DNA of 42,500 nt from Prorocentrum cordatum (lineage: Eukaryota; Sar; Dinophyceae; Prorocentrales; Prorocentraceae), in contig CAUYUJ010008113.1 of assembly GCA_963575745.1 (NCBI GenBank), positions 667,320-709,819 of the forward strand. Reading direction: 5' to 3'. The translations under genes and the position numbers were made by a program. The notes beneath the pieces are model-generated. The model had not been told where the DNA came from. It saw nothing but the letters and a program-made list of their open reading frames with translations, and did not search any database. Within the stretch, counting starts at the first letter, position 1. The number at the start of each line of letters is the position of its first letter. Shown here piece by piece: positions 1 to 8,465 of this stretch.

Positions 1-339
1 CGCGGTCTTCGTCGGTTTCTCGCGGTTTTCGGCGTGAAAGTTGCAGGACTGTGGCGAACAAAGGTCCATGATCGAACACCTACTTGAAACTATCCCTCCC
101 CCCCAAACGTTCCCCTGACAGCCGCAGCAAGAGCTCCGAAGTAAACACGACGCAGAAGAAGACCTCGAAACTGCGGTACTGCCACGGCGTGGCCACCGTG
201 ACGTTCCGGGCCGCGTGGTCCGCCTCCAGCCCGATGGTGAGGGCGTTCCCCAAGATCCGCTGGCGCCCCCTGTGGGGGCGCGAAGCTGCTGCGCGGAACC
301 CGTTCAAGGTATGAAGGGGAGCGGAGGGGATGAGCTCAC
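1..339. other. no gene recognised
   Basis: GC-rich single-copy-looking sequence. Short open frames exist on both strands, but none has protein-like composition or a match elsewhere in the window. Confidence 0.4.
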
Positions 340-545
340 GGTGGGTGGGGGGAACATGGAGCTGGAATCGGCGATACATCGCCGATATATCATCGCCGAT
401 AGGTCGGCTCCGACATCGAAACTGCAGGGTCCTGGGCAGCGTGGGCTAACGGGCCCCCATCAGGGATGAATGGGCGATCGGGGGTCGATGCAAACCCCGC
501 TGAGTCATCCCCCCTAACGCTGCGCCTGAAGGTAGCGAAGCGTAG
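340..545 (+). repeat. dispersed repeat, left copy
   Basis: This block matches 42,050-42,240 in the same orientation. Shared parts in order are a GGAATCG-x-CGATACATCGCC motif, a GCCGATAGGTC motif, a CCTGGGC stretch, and ATG-A/G-TGGGCGAT followed by GGGTCGATGC. The left copy carries an extra ATCGCCGATA unit, so ATCGCCGATA-like decamers occur three times within 40 bp and can fold on themselves. On the minus strand both copies open a frame that begins MYRRFQ. The family is not recognised. Confidence 0.6.
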
Positions 546-639
546 TTCAATGCATTCTGCAAGTTGTGCACATTTGAGCCTTTTGATGCGGAGTTCATTG
601 GTGCACCAATGCGAAGGCGGAAGGTACCTGATACACCTC

Positions 640-960
640 CCCTCAGGACACATTGGGCAGCCACGGGCGTCAACGTGGCGACGAAACCTCGGCACACCCT
701 TCCCGGCACACCGACGAGGCGGCCCCTGGCGGCAACGTGGCGAAACCTCGGCACACCCATCCCGGCACACCCACGAGGCCGCCGCGGCAACGTGGCGCAA
801 TTCGGCACACTCATCCAGCACATGGTGCGCCCACGAGGCGCCCATGGGCGGCCACAAGCGGCAAGGTGTCGACGAAACCTCGGCACACTCGTCTCGGCAC
901 CCGCACGAAGCGGCAACGGGTGGCGACGTGGCGACGACTCGGAACACCCATCCAACTGCT
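640..960 (+). repeat. about 60-bp degenerate minisatellite
   Basis: About five diverged units combine the phrases CGGCAACGTGGCGAAACC, TCGGCACACCCATCC and CACGAGGC. Units vary from about 55 to 70 bp, so frames drift and the several open frames here are by-products. The phrase GGCGGCAACGTGGCGAA recurs as its reverse complement in the array at 5,757-6,050. Confidence 0.65.
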
Positions 961-980
961 TAAGCTAAGTAAGAGCATAC

Positions 981-1271
981 GAATGAAAGCATTATTTTGG
1001 GAAAACGCAGATGTGCCGCGCCCTGCAAGGCCCTCAAACATACGACAATAATCCCACCGGGCCTTTAGGGCGCGAGTGGTTGAACAAATTCGTTCATCCA
1101 ACCCCCTTCTTCTCTTTCGGGGAGGGAATGAAAGCATTATTTGGGGAAAACGCAGATGTGCCGCGCCCTGCAAGGCCCTCAAACATACGACAATAATCCC
1201 ACCGGGACTTTAGGGCGCGAGTGGTTGAACAAATTCGTTCATCCAACCCCCTTCTTCCCGTTCGGGGAGGG
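981..1271 (+). repeat. 145-bp unit in direct tandem, two copies
   Basis: Copy 1 (981-1125) and copy 2 (1126-1270) differ at about four positions, so the duplication is young. Each unit ends in a C-run/G-run motif, CCCCCTTCTTC then TTCGGGGAGGGG, preceded by GGGCGCGAGTGGTTGAACAA. The same end motif opens the two large repeats at 34.9 and 37.74 kb, so this may be a solo end of that element. Confidence 0.85.
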
Positions 1272-2396
1272 GCTTGCTCACCCCTCTCGCTATCCCAACG
1301 CCCCTCGCGTGATCCATGATCTCCGGGTGAACCAGGCTCAAGGCCGAGACGCAGCGCGAACAAGGTAGGAGTGAGACCACCAAGGGAGGCCAGTGCGGCA
1401 CTGAAGCGCCCCAGGAGCGTCTGAGGAGCTCCACAGGAGTGCCGCCGTAGCGCCCCCAGACGCTCCAATAACGCCCCAGATGTTTTTCACATTGTGATTT
1501 CGCGCGGTGCTCAATTCACATCTCAGGAGTTTAGCGTCGTGTTTTTGCGTGGTGCCCTTTCGTGGCGTTTGCACTCTCTACGAAATTATCGCACTGTTGA
1601 AACTTTCAATCCACCAGAAAATCCCACGGCGTTCTTCCGCAGGGGCATTGGGAAGACGTGACGCCTGCTGCTGGGCTGGGCACCTGGGCAACCTTCCCAG
1701 GCCAAGCCCACGCCCAGCAGGACGCCTAAAACTGCCGCATCGACGACAGGGTGGGCGGGCGGGAAAAGCCGCGCAGCTGAGCATTGCGGGGCTGCAGCAA
1801 GCCTGGCGCGTGTGCGCCCGACGGAAGGCAGCGCGCCTTGTGGCCTGACGGAAGGCAGCACGCCCTCGCACAGCCCGCTAAAGAAACGACGACTGACAGA
1901 CGACAGACAGACCGACAGGCCGACGAACCGACAGACAGACAGACGGAACCGCCGCTCCATAAAGGAGCACCAAGGCGAGCGAACACGTGCCAAACACGCA
2001 ACAGTCTCGCACGAGACAACATGAATGCCCCAGCATTCACTCGCGGCCAGCTCCGCATTGCAGGTGAAACGGTAAAGGCCAAAAGCGGCCAAAGAGGGAA
2101 AGCGGAGGATGGCTCCTGCCGCCAGCATTATTTTCTCGCGCTGAAAACGCTTCGCGCTTTCGCGCTGACAAAAAAAAATCCCCGTGTAACTCACCCGGCC
2201 AGGAGAAGCCCCCTGGAGGAAGCCGCAGAACGCCCCAAGATGGCCCAGGATTGCCAAAGAGAACCCAAGATGGCGCACAAGGGCTCCCAATCCGACTGCG
2301 GAGGAGCCGAGGACACATCGGCGACAGAGTGCGAAGCACATCTGCGTTCTGTCCCAGCAAGGTGCTTGGCGCGCTGAACTGAAGTCGGCAGCGAGC
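1272..2396. other. no gene recognised; hairpin and tetranucleotide tract inside
   Basis: No convincing exon. The stretch holds an imperfect hairpin of about 27-bp arms (about 1,657-1,727; GCCTGCTGCTGGGCTGGGC pairs with the complement of the CCCACGCCCAGCAGGACGC side) and a degenerate GACA/ACAG microsatellite (about 1,890-1,950). From 2,200 on there are diluted CCAAGATGG phrases. Confidence 0.5.
1657..1727. repeat. imperfect long hairpin
   Basis: Two arms of about 27 bp separated by only a few bases can pair with a few mismatches. The arms are GC-rich, so a stable stem-loop is expected in RNA or in a DNA cruciform. No T-run follows, so a terminator reading is not supported. Confidence 0.5.
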
Positions 2397-2590
2397 CGAG
2401 GGGGGAAGTGAGAGGGGGCAGGCCTTCTCAGAAGGCGGCGGGACTTCTCAGAAGCTCCCTGGCCTTCTTAGAAGCCGTCCGTGCCTCTGGAGGAGGCTGA
2501 GCAAGCTTCTTAGAAGGCCGGCTGCCGTCTGAGGCTTCCGACAAAAGACCCGCCCCTCTGCCTTCCCCATCGGCGCGCCGCCGACCCTGT
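2397..2590 (+). repeat. dispersed repeat with CTTCTNAGAAG array, copy A
   Basis: The block opens with GAGGGGGGAAGTGAGAG and carries the 11-bp palindrome CTTCTNAGAAG at 2,424, 2,444, 2,464 and 2,506, with degenerate versions near 2,484 and 2,526. The step is therefore close to 20 bp throughout. It ends with a CCCGCCCCTCTGCCTTC phrase. The copy at 3,456 shares both the opening and the array. Confidence 0.75.
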
Positions 2591-2954
2591 GGTCTGTCCA
2601 CGCGGGGGGCTTGGCGCGCTGGACTTGAGAGCGCTCTTTGCCCCTCTCAATCTCTACGACCCCTGTGCCCTCTGCCCCGGGACGCCCCGCGCGAATCGCA
2701 AGGCGCGTAGAACCCGCCTCCCCGACGGCCAAGGTGGCTTCCAAGACGCTCCAACATTTTGCCTGATAGAGCCCCCCGTGATGAAAACTGCCAGCTTTCC
2801 AATTATGGGAGAGTGTCCTAGAGCACACCGTGTGAGACAGGCAGCAAATCGAGTGAGCAGAGTGGATGCAAACAATGGCCGGGGAGGAGAAAGGAGGAAG
2901 AGGAAGAGGAGGAAGAAGAGGAATAGGAGGAGGAGGAGGAGGAGGAGACATCCA
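2591..2954. other. no gene recognised; GGA-rich tract at its end
   Basis: The sequence is unremarkable up to about 2,880. A purine (GGA/GAA) microsatellite follows, 2,883-2,952. Open frames here run into Lys/Arg- or Ser-rich low complexity. Confidence 0.4.
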
Positions 2955-3352
2955 AGACGTGTCAAGTTGGCCTTCGAGACGCTCCCCAGATGGCCAAGAT
3001 GGCATTGGAGGTCTCTTGCGCCATCTTGGGGGATTCCGTCGGATTCTCGCCTGGTCGGCCTTGAGTTCAGAACGCCCAAGACAGCCCAAAGAGGCTACAA
3101 CAACCCAAGAGGACAACGCAGGAGGAGCACAAGACGGCCCAAGAGGGGCCACAGGGCGGGCCGAGAGTGCCCAAAGACGGCACTCAAGGGCCGCGAGCGC
3201 GCCGCAAGACGGCCCAGAGGGGCCCCCAAGACGACATCCGAAGGCGACAGACGGCCCAAGAGCGCCCCGAGACAGCCCGAGAAAGTCCCAGGATGGCCCA
3301 CGAGAGCCCCAGGAGACCCTCAAGAGCGCCCAAGATGACCAGCCCCTAGATG
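2955..3352 (+). repeat. CCAAGAYGGCC/CCAAGAGGCCC repeat block
   Basis: Quasi-periodic 11-12-bp phrases (CCCAAGACGG, CCCAAGAGGC, CCAAGATGGC) fill the block. The same superfamily occupies many other blocks in the window in both orientations. Translations are Pro/Arg/Lys-rich and shift frame at each unit, so the open frames are not genes. Confidence 0.8.
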
Positions 3353-3455
3353 GTCCCTCCCCAGGGATTCTCCAGTAGTTTGCCAAGTGGGTGGTGAACC
3401 ATCAGTCCACTAGAATGGCCGCACTTTCGCTCGACATGTCCAATCAAAGTCGTCG

Positions 3456-3565
3456 AGGGGGGAAGTGAGAAGGGGCAGGCCTTCTCAGAAGGCGGCGTGG
3501 CTTCTCAGAAGCTCCCCTGCCTTCTGAGAAGCCGTCTCTGTCTCTGGGGAATGCTCAGAAAGCCC
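3456..3565 (+). repeat. CTTCTNAGAAG array, copy B
   Basis: CTTCTCAGAAG at 3,481 and 3,501 and CTTCTGAGAAG at 3,521 lie exactly 20 bp apart, after GAGGGGGGAAGTGAGAAGG. The end phrase of copy A (CCCGCCCCTCTGCCTTC) reappears only near 3,841, after another half-site at 3,830, so this copy is split by intervening sequence. Confidence 0.8.
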
Positions 3566-3602
3566 TCCAGAAAGCCAGAGGCAGTTGTGTGATCATCGAA
3601 CC

Positions 3603-4975
3603 CTAACTAGGAAAACATGACTGCCCATGTCGGACATGCGCCGGCAACTCTCTGTCGCTAGATTGGGAATTATGTGCCATGCCAGCATCGCAGAGCGGGG
3701 TGGGACCGGGAAAAGGCATGCCACTCCGTGACGAAAACCCTGCCACGACTCGTGGCCGCCGCGATCGCCGCGGCGACCTCCATAACAGACGCGGAGGCTT
3801 ACGCGAAGGCCTTCCGTGCCCTCTGAGAAGGCCCGCCCCTCTGCCTTCTCCTCTGGGCGCACCGCCGACAGAACGTCTACCAACTCCTCCTCGTCCTCCT
3901 CCTCCTCCTTCTTCTCCTCCTCCACCTTCTTCTTCTTCTTCTTCTCCTCCTCTTCCTCCTCCTCCTCCTTCGCCTCCTCCTGCACCTCCAGCTGCTCCTT
4001 GAAAGAAGACACGGGACGGCGGTGACTCGCCGCAGGCGTCTTTGATAACAAGGCTGATGACGTTGTCGAACCTGACGCTCTGCAGAACCGCTGCGGGCGT
4101 CAGGCCGCGGTACGTCTCCGGCCGAGCCAGGCTCCGCATCCACTCAGTGAACGGTGTCTTTCTATTCTTGTCGGCGTTCGCCACTGCCAGAGATACGCGC
4201 ATGTTCTCAAGAGACTTGCCGGCCATGAGAGACTCCTTCAGCACCTTGGATCTCAACTGTGAAGCTCCGTTGCGAGAGTCCCCTGCCCGCAAGGACGCTC
4301 CGGTGGAGCCTCTCCACTGAGTCCCGGTGGTCTCTCTCCGCTGATGGTCTCTGGCGGGAGTATCGTCAGCGTCCAGGTCCCGATGCCACGACACCTGGTT
4401 CCTCGGCCTCGCCACACCCGGCTCCTCCTCGCCGCTGGGCACCGGCGCCAGGGACTGGCGCGGCGCAACGAGTATGGAGCCCTCCCGGGGAGTGCGGCAG
4501 GGACTCCCTGGGCTGGCGTAGTCCGCGAGAGAGATCGGTGGCTCCGGGTCCAGCGGCATCATCTGGCGCGGGGAGCAGGCGGGCGCCGCGGGGTGCACTG
4601 GGCTCTCCTCCGCCTCATCGCCCTCGGCACCCTCTGGAAGACCAATCGTTTCACCCACCAATCCGGTCCCTCCCCCCGCTCCCCCCGCCAGAGCCGTCTC
4701 CAACGAGGGAGGAGGAGGAGGAGGAGGAGGAGGAGGAGGAGGAGGAGGAGGAGGCGGAGAAGGAAGAGGAGGACGAGGAGGAGGAGGATCGAACAACCCG
4801 ATGTGCATCACAGACGAAGCAAAACACCTTACGTAGTCACCGTCCCAAGCCCCCTCGTTGCAAGTCCATGCGCGCCTTCCCCTCCACTACCAGAGGCGCC
4901 CGCCTCGAAAGACCAGCACCGGAGGGACCTGCCAATCAGGCGAGAGCCGCGTTCTGGAAAGGACCAGCCCTGCAT
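3603..4975 (-). CDS. candidate two-exon gene, unknown function
   Basis: Proposed model: exon 1 4,975-4,841 (ATG start, 45 codons, begins MQGWSFPERG), a phase-0 intron 4,840-4,698, and exon 2 4,697-3,603, giving about 409 residues. Exon 2 has a normal-looking stretch from about 4,690 to 4,010 that includes SKVLKESLMAGKSLENMRV, TPFTEWMRSLARPETYRG and VRFDNVISLVIKDACGE. This is helical, has mixed composition and shows none of the repeat signatures. Then comes a Gly/Glu tail coded by a GGA tract, and a C-terminal end with MPFPGPTPLCDAGMAH. An in-frame TGA lies just upstream of the ATG. I recognise no domain. The IKDACGE-x-PP segment recurs in part at about 34.0 kb on the same strand. The GGA tail could instead be a second intron, with the frame LSKTPAASHRR continuing. 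The model is by eye only. Confidence 0.45.
4698..4840 (-). other. candidate 143-nt TCC-rich intron
   Basis: On the minus strand the segment starts GTGACTACGTAAGG and ends CTCGTTGGAG. Its second half is a nearly pure TCC tract, which serves as the pyrimidine tract. Donor and acceptor both fall between codons. Unspliced, the exon 1 frame stops at TAA inside the segment. Confidence 0.45.
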
Positions 4976-5224
4976 CTTTCCCGCTCGTAATCAGGAAAAA
5001 GCGGAAAAGGTATGATCATACATACGGTTCCACGGTGTGTCTAGCGAGATTCCCACTTCAAGGAAGAATCGACCCCGTTTGCGCAACTCTTGCACCTGTG
5101 GTTGTACGGCCCGAAGGCTCAAGCGACAGCCCCATTCAACAAAGGAACCGCCATCAACCTGTGCAGCTGCTTCAGGTGCTCACGCTGCAGGTCTGACAAC
5201 ATTGTAGGACTCTGCGGAGAACTC

Positions 5225-5690
5225 CAGTTTGAAAAGAAGCCGCCCTCCATTCCTGACTCTGCTGCAGATATTTACGACGAGGGCGCGCGGTGCTGAGGCG
5301 GTGACACCATTTTGAAAGGAACCGCCTTCCATGCATAACTGTTGCAAGATGTTGCGCAACGTGCGCGCGGCGTCGAAGCGAAAGATGCGTTCTGAGAACG
5401 GCCCGCACTCCATCCTTGTCTTGGTTGCAAGTTTGTAGGACGGATCTGTGCTGCGCTACGGCGAGGGCCCCTTTAAAAGAACAGCCGGCTGCACATCAGT
5501 GCAACTGTTGTGATCAGTTGAAGGCGAATGTGCGCGGCGCCGCGGCGAGCGCCCCATGTTGAAAACGACCTGTGCCCTATCGTTGTGATTGCTGCACGTT
5601 TCAAGCCTCAAGATCATGAGAAAGCGAAGAGACCAGGGGCGCGAAACGCGCGGGCCGCCCTACCGACACGCACGCGGGTGCGACATGCAG
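5225..5690 (+). repeat. about 84-bp tandem repeat, five units
   Basis: Units start with TTTGAAAAGGA-like phrases at 5,228, 5,311, 5,390, 5,472 and 5,559 (steps 79-87 bp). Each contains CCGCCCTCCATCC, an ACTGTTGCAAATTT-like phrase and a GCGCGCGGCGC phrase. The array ends with TTTCAAGCCTCAAGATCA and a GACACGCACGCGGGTGCGAC block. The same end is found after the sister array at 8.1-8.3 kb. Confidence 0.75.
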
Positions 5691-5756
5691 GGGCTCTTCC
5701 CAATCAGTGCTTGCACCCAGGGTCGCTCATGTGCGTCTTCAAGACAGTGGACGGGT

Positions 5757-6050
5757 CCGCAAAAGATTCGCCACGTTGCCGCCCGCTGCCGCCTCGTTGC
5801 CGCTTGGGGGTCCGCCAGGGCTTCGCCACTTGGCCGCCCGCTGCCGCCTGATGCCGCCCGCTGCCGCCAACACTCGCCACGTTGCCGCCCGCTGCCGTGG
5901 CGCTCGGGGGGTCTGCTGAGGATTCGCCCCACTGCCGCCCGCTGCCGCCCGCTGCCGCCTCGCTGCCGCTGGGGCGGTCCACGCCGAGGATTCGCCTCGA
6001 TGCTGACGTTGCCGCCTGTTGCCGCCCGTTGCCGCTTCGTTGCCAAGCCA
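5757..6050 (+). repeat. GCCGCCCGCTGCCGCC minisatellite
   Basis: Irregular copies of GCCGCCCGCTGCCGCC are mixed with ATTCGCCACGTTGCCGCC. The latter phrase is the reverse complement of the phrase in the 640-960 array. The open frames are Arg/Pro/Cys-rich by-products. Confidence 0.75.
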
Positions 6051-6135
6051 CCTCGTAGCTTACACCACAAGGCTTGCACCACATAGCTTACGCCACAGAG
6101 CTTGCACCACGTAGACTTCACCACTTTCACCTTGT
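6048..6135 (+). repeat. about 15-bp tandem repeat, first tract
   Basis: About five copies of TAGCTTGCACCACA-like units with one- or two-base differences. A second tract of the same unit lies at 6,325-6,395, so the two tracts bracket about 190 bp of ordinary sequence. Confidence 0.7.
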
Positions 6136-6324
6136 GTTACGGACTTACCACGAACGCAGGCTCAGTGCGCGCACGCTAACGGCTCCAGCCACGGATGCCA
6201 GGGCAGCATCTCTGTGGATGCTCTCTTTGCTAGCGAGCACGCGCAAACGACCACGAGCACCTCAGCTTCAGTCGCCTCTCGCCGCAGCCGCCTGCAGCAG
6301 CCTCCTGCAGCCGCACCCGACAGC

Positions 6325-6395
6325 CGATAGCTTGCACCAGATAGCTTGCACCACATGACTTACACCACATAGACTACACACCCACAGTGCAATAC
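6325..6395 (+). repeat. about 15-bp tandem repeat, second tract
   Basis: About four copies of the unit TAGCTTGCACCACA. The tract overlaps the 3' end of the minus-strand gene model that stops at 6,374. Confidence 0.65.
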
Positions 6396-7411
6396 CTCCC
6401 TGTTTGGGGTCCACGCTGGCTTACATTCATAAGTTGAAGCGGATGGGTGCGGAGGCCCAGCGGGAGGAGGAGGAGGAGGAGGAGGAGGAGGAGGAGGAGG
6501 AGGAGGGAGCAGGATAACAGGGAAGGAGGGTGAGGAGGGGGAAGGGGAGGCGGGGAGGATTGGACTGGCGGTTGTAACGAGGGTCTGCTGTCCTCCTTGT
6601 CCTCCTTGTCCTCGTCCTCGGCCTCGGAGATGGAGTTGGGGAGTCCAGGTGCGCCATGTGATGGAGTGGCGTACAACCCCACTACGAGGCCCGGGACTCG
6701 CAGCGAGGGCCGGGGCGGCTTCGTCTGAATAATTACTTCGGCTTCCGTCCGGCGCGGTTTCGCGCATGCTGGCTGAGCCGGCTGCCACGACGAGTTCCGC
6801 ACCGACACCCGCAACTGCCGTGTGCCGTTGGCGCCGCTGCTGCCGTGACCGACGTTGTCTCTCCCGATGCTGAGTGTGGAGTCCGCTGCGTGGGGGGCAG
6901 CGCTCCGTCTCAGCGTGGCGTCCGGCGCGCTTGGGGAAGCGATCCGTTTGCTCTTGCCGCTCACCGCCGAGCCAACTCTCGCGGGGCCGCTGGACGAGAG
7001 CAGGTGCAAGTCCCGCCGCATGTCCTGGAAATCATCCTTGAGCGACGACAGCTCCTGCATGACGAGAGGCTGGAGACGAGGCAGAGAGAACGGAGAGTTG
7101 GGCACTATGGTAGGAGGCCACGGGTAACGACTGAGAACCAGAACAGGACGAAAATTAGTGGAAGAGGAGAGGGCGGTGGAGGCGGGCGGAGGAGGATCAG
7201 GAGAAGGGGAGAGGCGCAAACCCTCGCCAGATCCTTCTGGATTTGGGGGAGCAGGATCTTCTCGAAGGCGCCCTGGATCTCCTCTCTCAGGTCCTGTTGG
7301 GGAGGGAGGAACAGAGGGCGACGTATTGGGAAATGAAGGCGCGTGATTCGGGCGCACGCCAACGTGGAGTAAGGATTCGTAGATCTGGCGCATGGGCACC
7401 CCCCGAAACAT
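6374..7411 (-). CDS. candidate three-exon gene, coiled-coil protein
   Basis: Proposed exons are 7,411-7,364 (begins MFRGVPMRQIYESLLH), 7,293-7,222 (DLREEIQGAFEKILLPQI then QKDLAR) and 7,069-6,374 (begins PLVMQELSSLKDDFQDM), about 271 residues. Exons 1 and 3 share one frame and exon 2 lies in another, yet both junctions are phase 0 and join two helix-rich segments into a likely coiled coil. The rest is Ser/Pro/Arg-rich with an acidic EAEDEDKEDKED stretch, then a Pro/Leu run coded by a TCC tract (6,466-6,505) that may itself be an intron. The exon 1 frame stays open upstream (DGSRYCAQSERSVPKFGG) to a TGA near 7,488, so the true start may lie in an earlier exon. SLKDDF recurs in the gene at 41.8 kb with synonymous codon changes. 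No known domain. The alternative is an unspliced 345-residue frame. Confidence 0.45.
   Translation of the reverse strand: MFRGVPMRQIYESLLHVGVRPNHAPSFPNTSPSVPPSPTGPERGDPGRLREDPAPPNPEGSGEGLRLSPSPDPPPPASTALSSSTNFRPVLVLSRYPWPPTIVPNSPFSLPRLQPLVMQELSSLKDDFQDMRRDLHLLSSSGPARVGSAVSGKSKRIASPSAPDATLRRSAAPHAADSTLSIGRDNVGHGSSGANGTRQLRVSVRNSSWQPAQPACAKPRRTEAEVIIQTKPPRPSLRVPGLVVGLYATPSHGAPGLPNSISEAEDEDKEDKEDSRPSLQPPVQSSPPPLPPPHPPSLLSCSLLLLLLLLLLLLLLPLGLRTHPLQLMNVSQRGPQTGRYCTVGV
7070..7221 (-). other. candidate 152-nt TCC/CT-rich intron
   Basis: On the minus strand it starts GTTTGCGCCTCTCC, contains CTCCTCC-rich sequence and a CACTAAT branch-like motif, and ends CTGCCTCGTCTCCAG. It is phase 0 on both sides. 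An internal CTCAG near its middle is an alternative acceptor. Confidence 0.4.
7294..7363 (-). other. candidate 70-nt intron
   Basis: On the minus strand it starts GTTGGCGTGCGCC and ends CTCCCTCCCCAACAG, with a pyrimidine tract before the AG. A second phase-0 donor, GTGCGCC, six bases downstream would give 64 nt. The change of reading frame across it supports splicing. Confidence 0.4.
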
Positions 7412-8050
7412 GCAGCTGACGCCGCCAAATTTGGGGACGGAACGCTCCGATTGCGCACAGTAACGGGACCCGTCGCTATTCCACGCGCATCAATCCATGT
7501 CTTCGCTTCCTTGAACAATCGACGCATGACACACAAGGGCGATGCACGAGGAGTGGGCAGCATGGAAGTGGAAGCTGAGGTGAAGTGGTGAGGGGGTGGC
7601 AACCCTGTAACCCGATGGCGCTTGGGATTGAGCCAACAACTAACGCCGCAGCCCAGACCACCGCGCACAGGAACGAAAGTGCGACCACCCTGCAGGCTCT
7701 GCGAACAAAACGTACATAGCAGGGAGAGCTGGAGGGAAAGGACACGTCTCGGGAGGAACAACAGCAGGAGCGGAGGAGCAGCAGGACCAGCGTAAGCTCA
7801 AGACGCATCAACGATGTCGCGCCATTCCCTGCCTCCAAATTCCCTTTTCACATAGGACCCTAAGAGTAGTTATGTTCATTGTGGGAAATGCCCAATTGAA
7901 AAACAGCTGCCCAAGAATCTGCAACCGTACGGTAATACCACTCCTGGAAACGAACCAACGTGACTGTACGTGCCAGACGTCAACACCGCGAATCAACGTA
8001 ACTGCTGCGTCCTGACAACCCTAGATCGCGCCAGAGTACCCTTCCTGGGA
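7412..8050 (-). other. possible upstream exons; otherwise nothing clear
   Basis: On the minus strand a frame reading MRRLFKEAKTWIDA (near 7,530-7,490) leads towards the 7.4-kb gene. It is out of frame with it by one base, with no splice pair that fits, so it may be a frameshifted copy or an indel. Farther upstream GGRTFVPVRGGLGCG and a hydrophobic stretch are open, but start and splice sites are not defined. Confidence 0.25.
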
Positions 8051-8079
8051 GTTCACCCCTCCGAGTCCTAGAACCTGCT

Positions 8080-8325
8080 GCGAACTTTTTAGACGAATGC
8101 GCGCGGCTCTAAGGCGAGAGCCATTTGAAAAGGAATCGCCCTCCATCCTTGAAACTGTTGCAAATTTCTAAAACGATTGCGCCCAGCGCTAAGGCGAGGC
8201 CAACATTTTGAACATGATCCGCCCTGCATCCATGAAACTGCTGCAAATTTCAAGCTTCAGGATCAGAAGTGGTGAATAAGTCTCAGGCGAAACGCCCAGC
8301 CCACTCTACTGACACGTCTGGGTGC
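8080..8325 (+). repeat. about 84-bp tandem repeat, second locus
   Basis: Two to three units (TTTGAAAAGG at 8,124; TTTTGAACAT at 8,206) match the 5.2-5.6-kb array. They are followed by the same end: TTTCAAGCTTCAGGATCA, then a GACACGTCTGGGTGCGAC block. The whole array plus flank was therefore duplicated about 2.7 kb apart. The + frame over the flank reads AKRPAHSTDTSGCDKEFVP and may be an exon. Confidence 0.7.
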
Positions 8326-8375
8326 GACAAGGAGTTTGTCCCAACCATCATCTGGTGTTGGGTCCTCGCTTGTCC

Positions 8376-8442
8376 TCCTTCCTCCTCTTCCTTCTCCTCC
8401 TCCTCCTCCTCCTCCTCCTCCTCCTCCTCCTCCTCCTCCCAT
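8376..8442 (+). repeat. TCC microsatellite
   Basis: A nearly pure TCC run of about 60 bp. A GTGTTGGG donor-like site lies just upstream, so it could be the pyrimidine tract of a + strand intron, but the downstream acceptor and exon are not clear. Confidence 0.8.
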
Positions 8443-8465
8443 CCCTGCCAACCCCCTCCGCATGT

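Noticed and set aside
1661-1725. Hairpin as a transcription terminator
   Set aside because: No T-run and no gene ending upstream; the setting looks eukaryotic.
2955-3352. CAAGATGGCC words as YY1-like or spliced-leader-like sites
   Set aside because: They are one phrase of a repeat with many variants. No copy matches the known dinoflagellate spliced leader, and nothing ties them to promoters.
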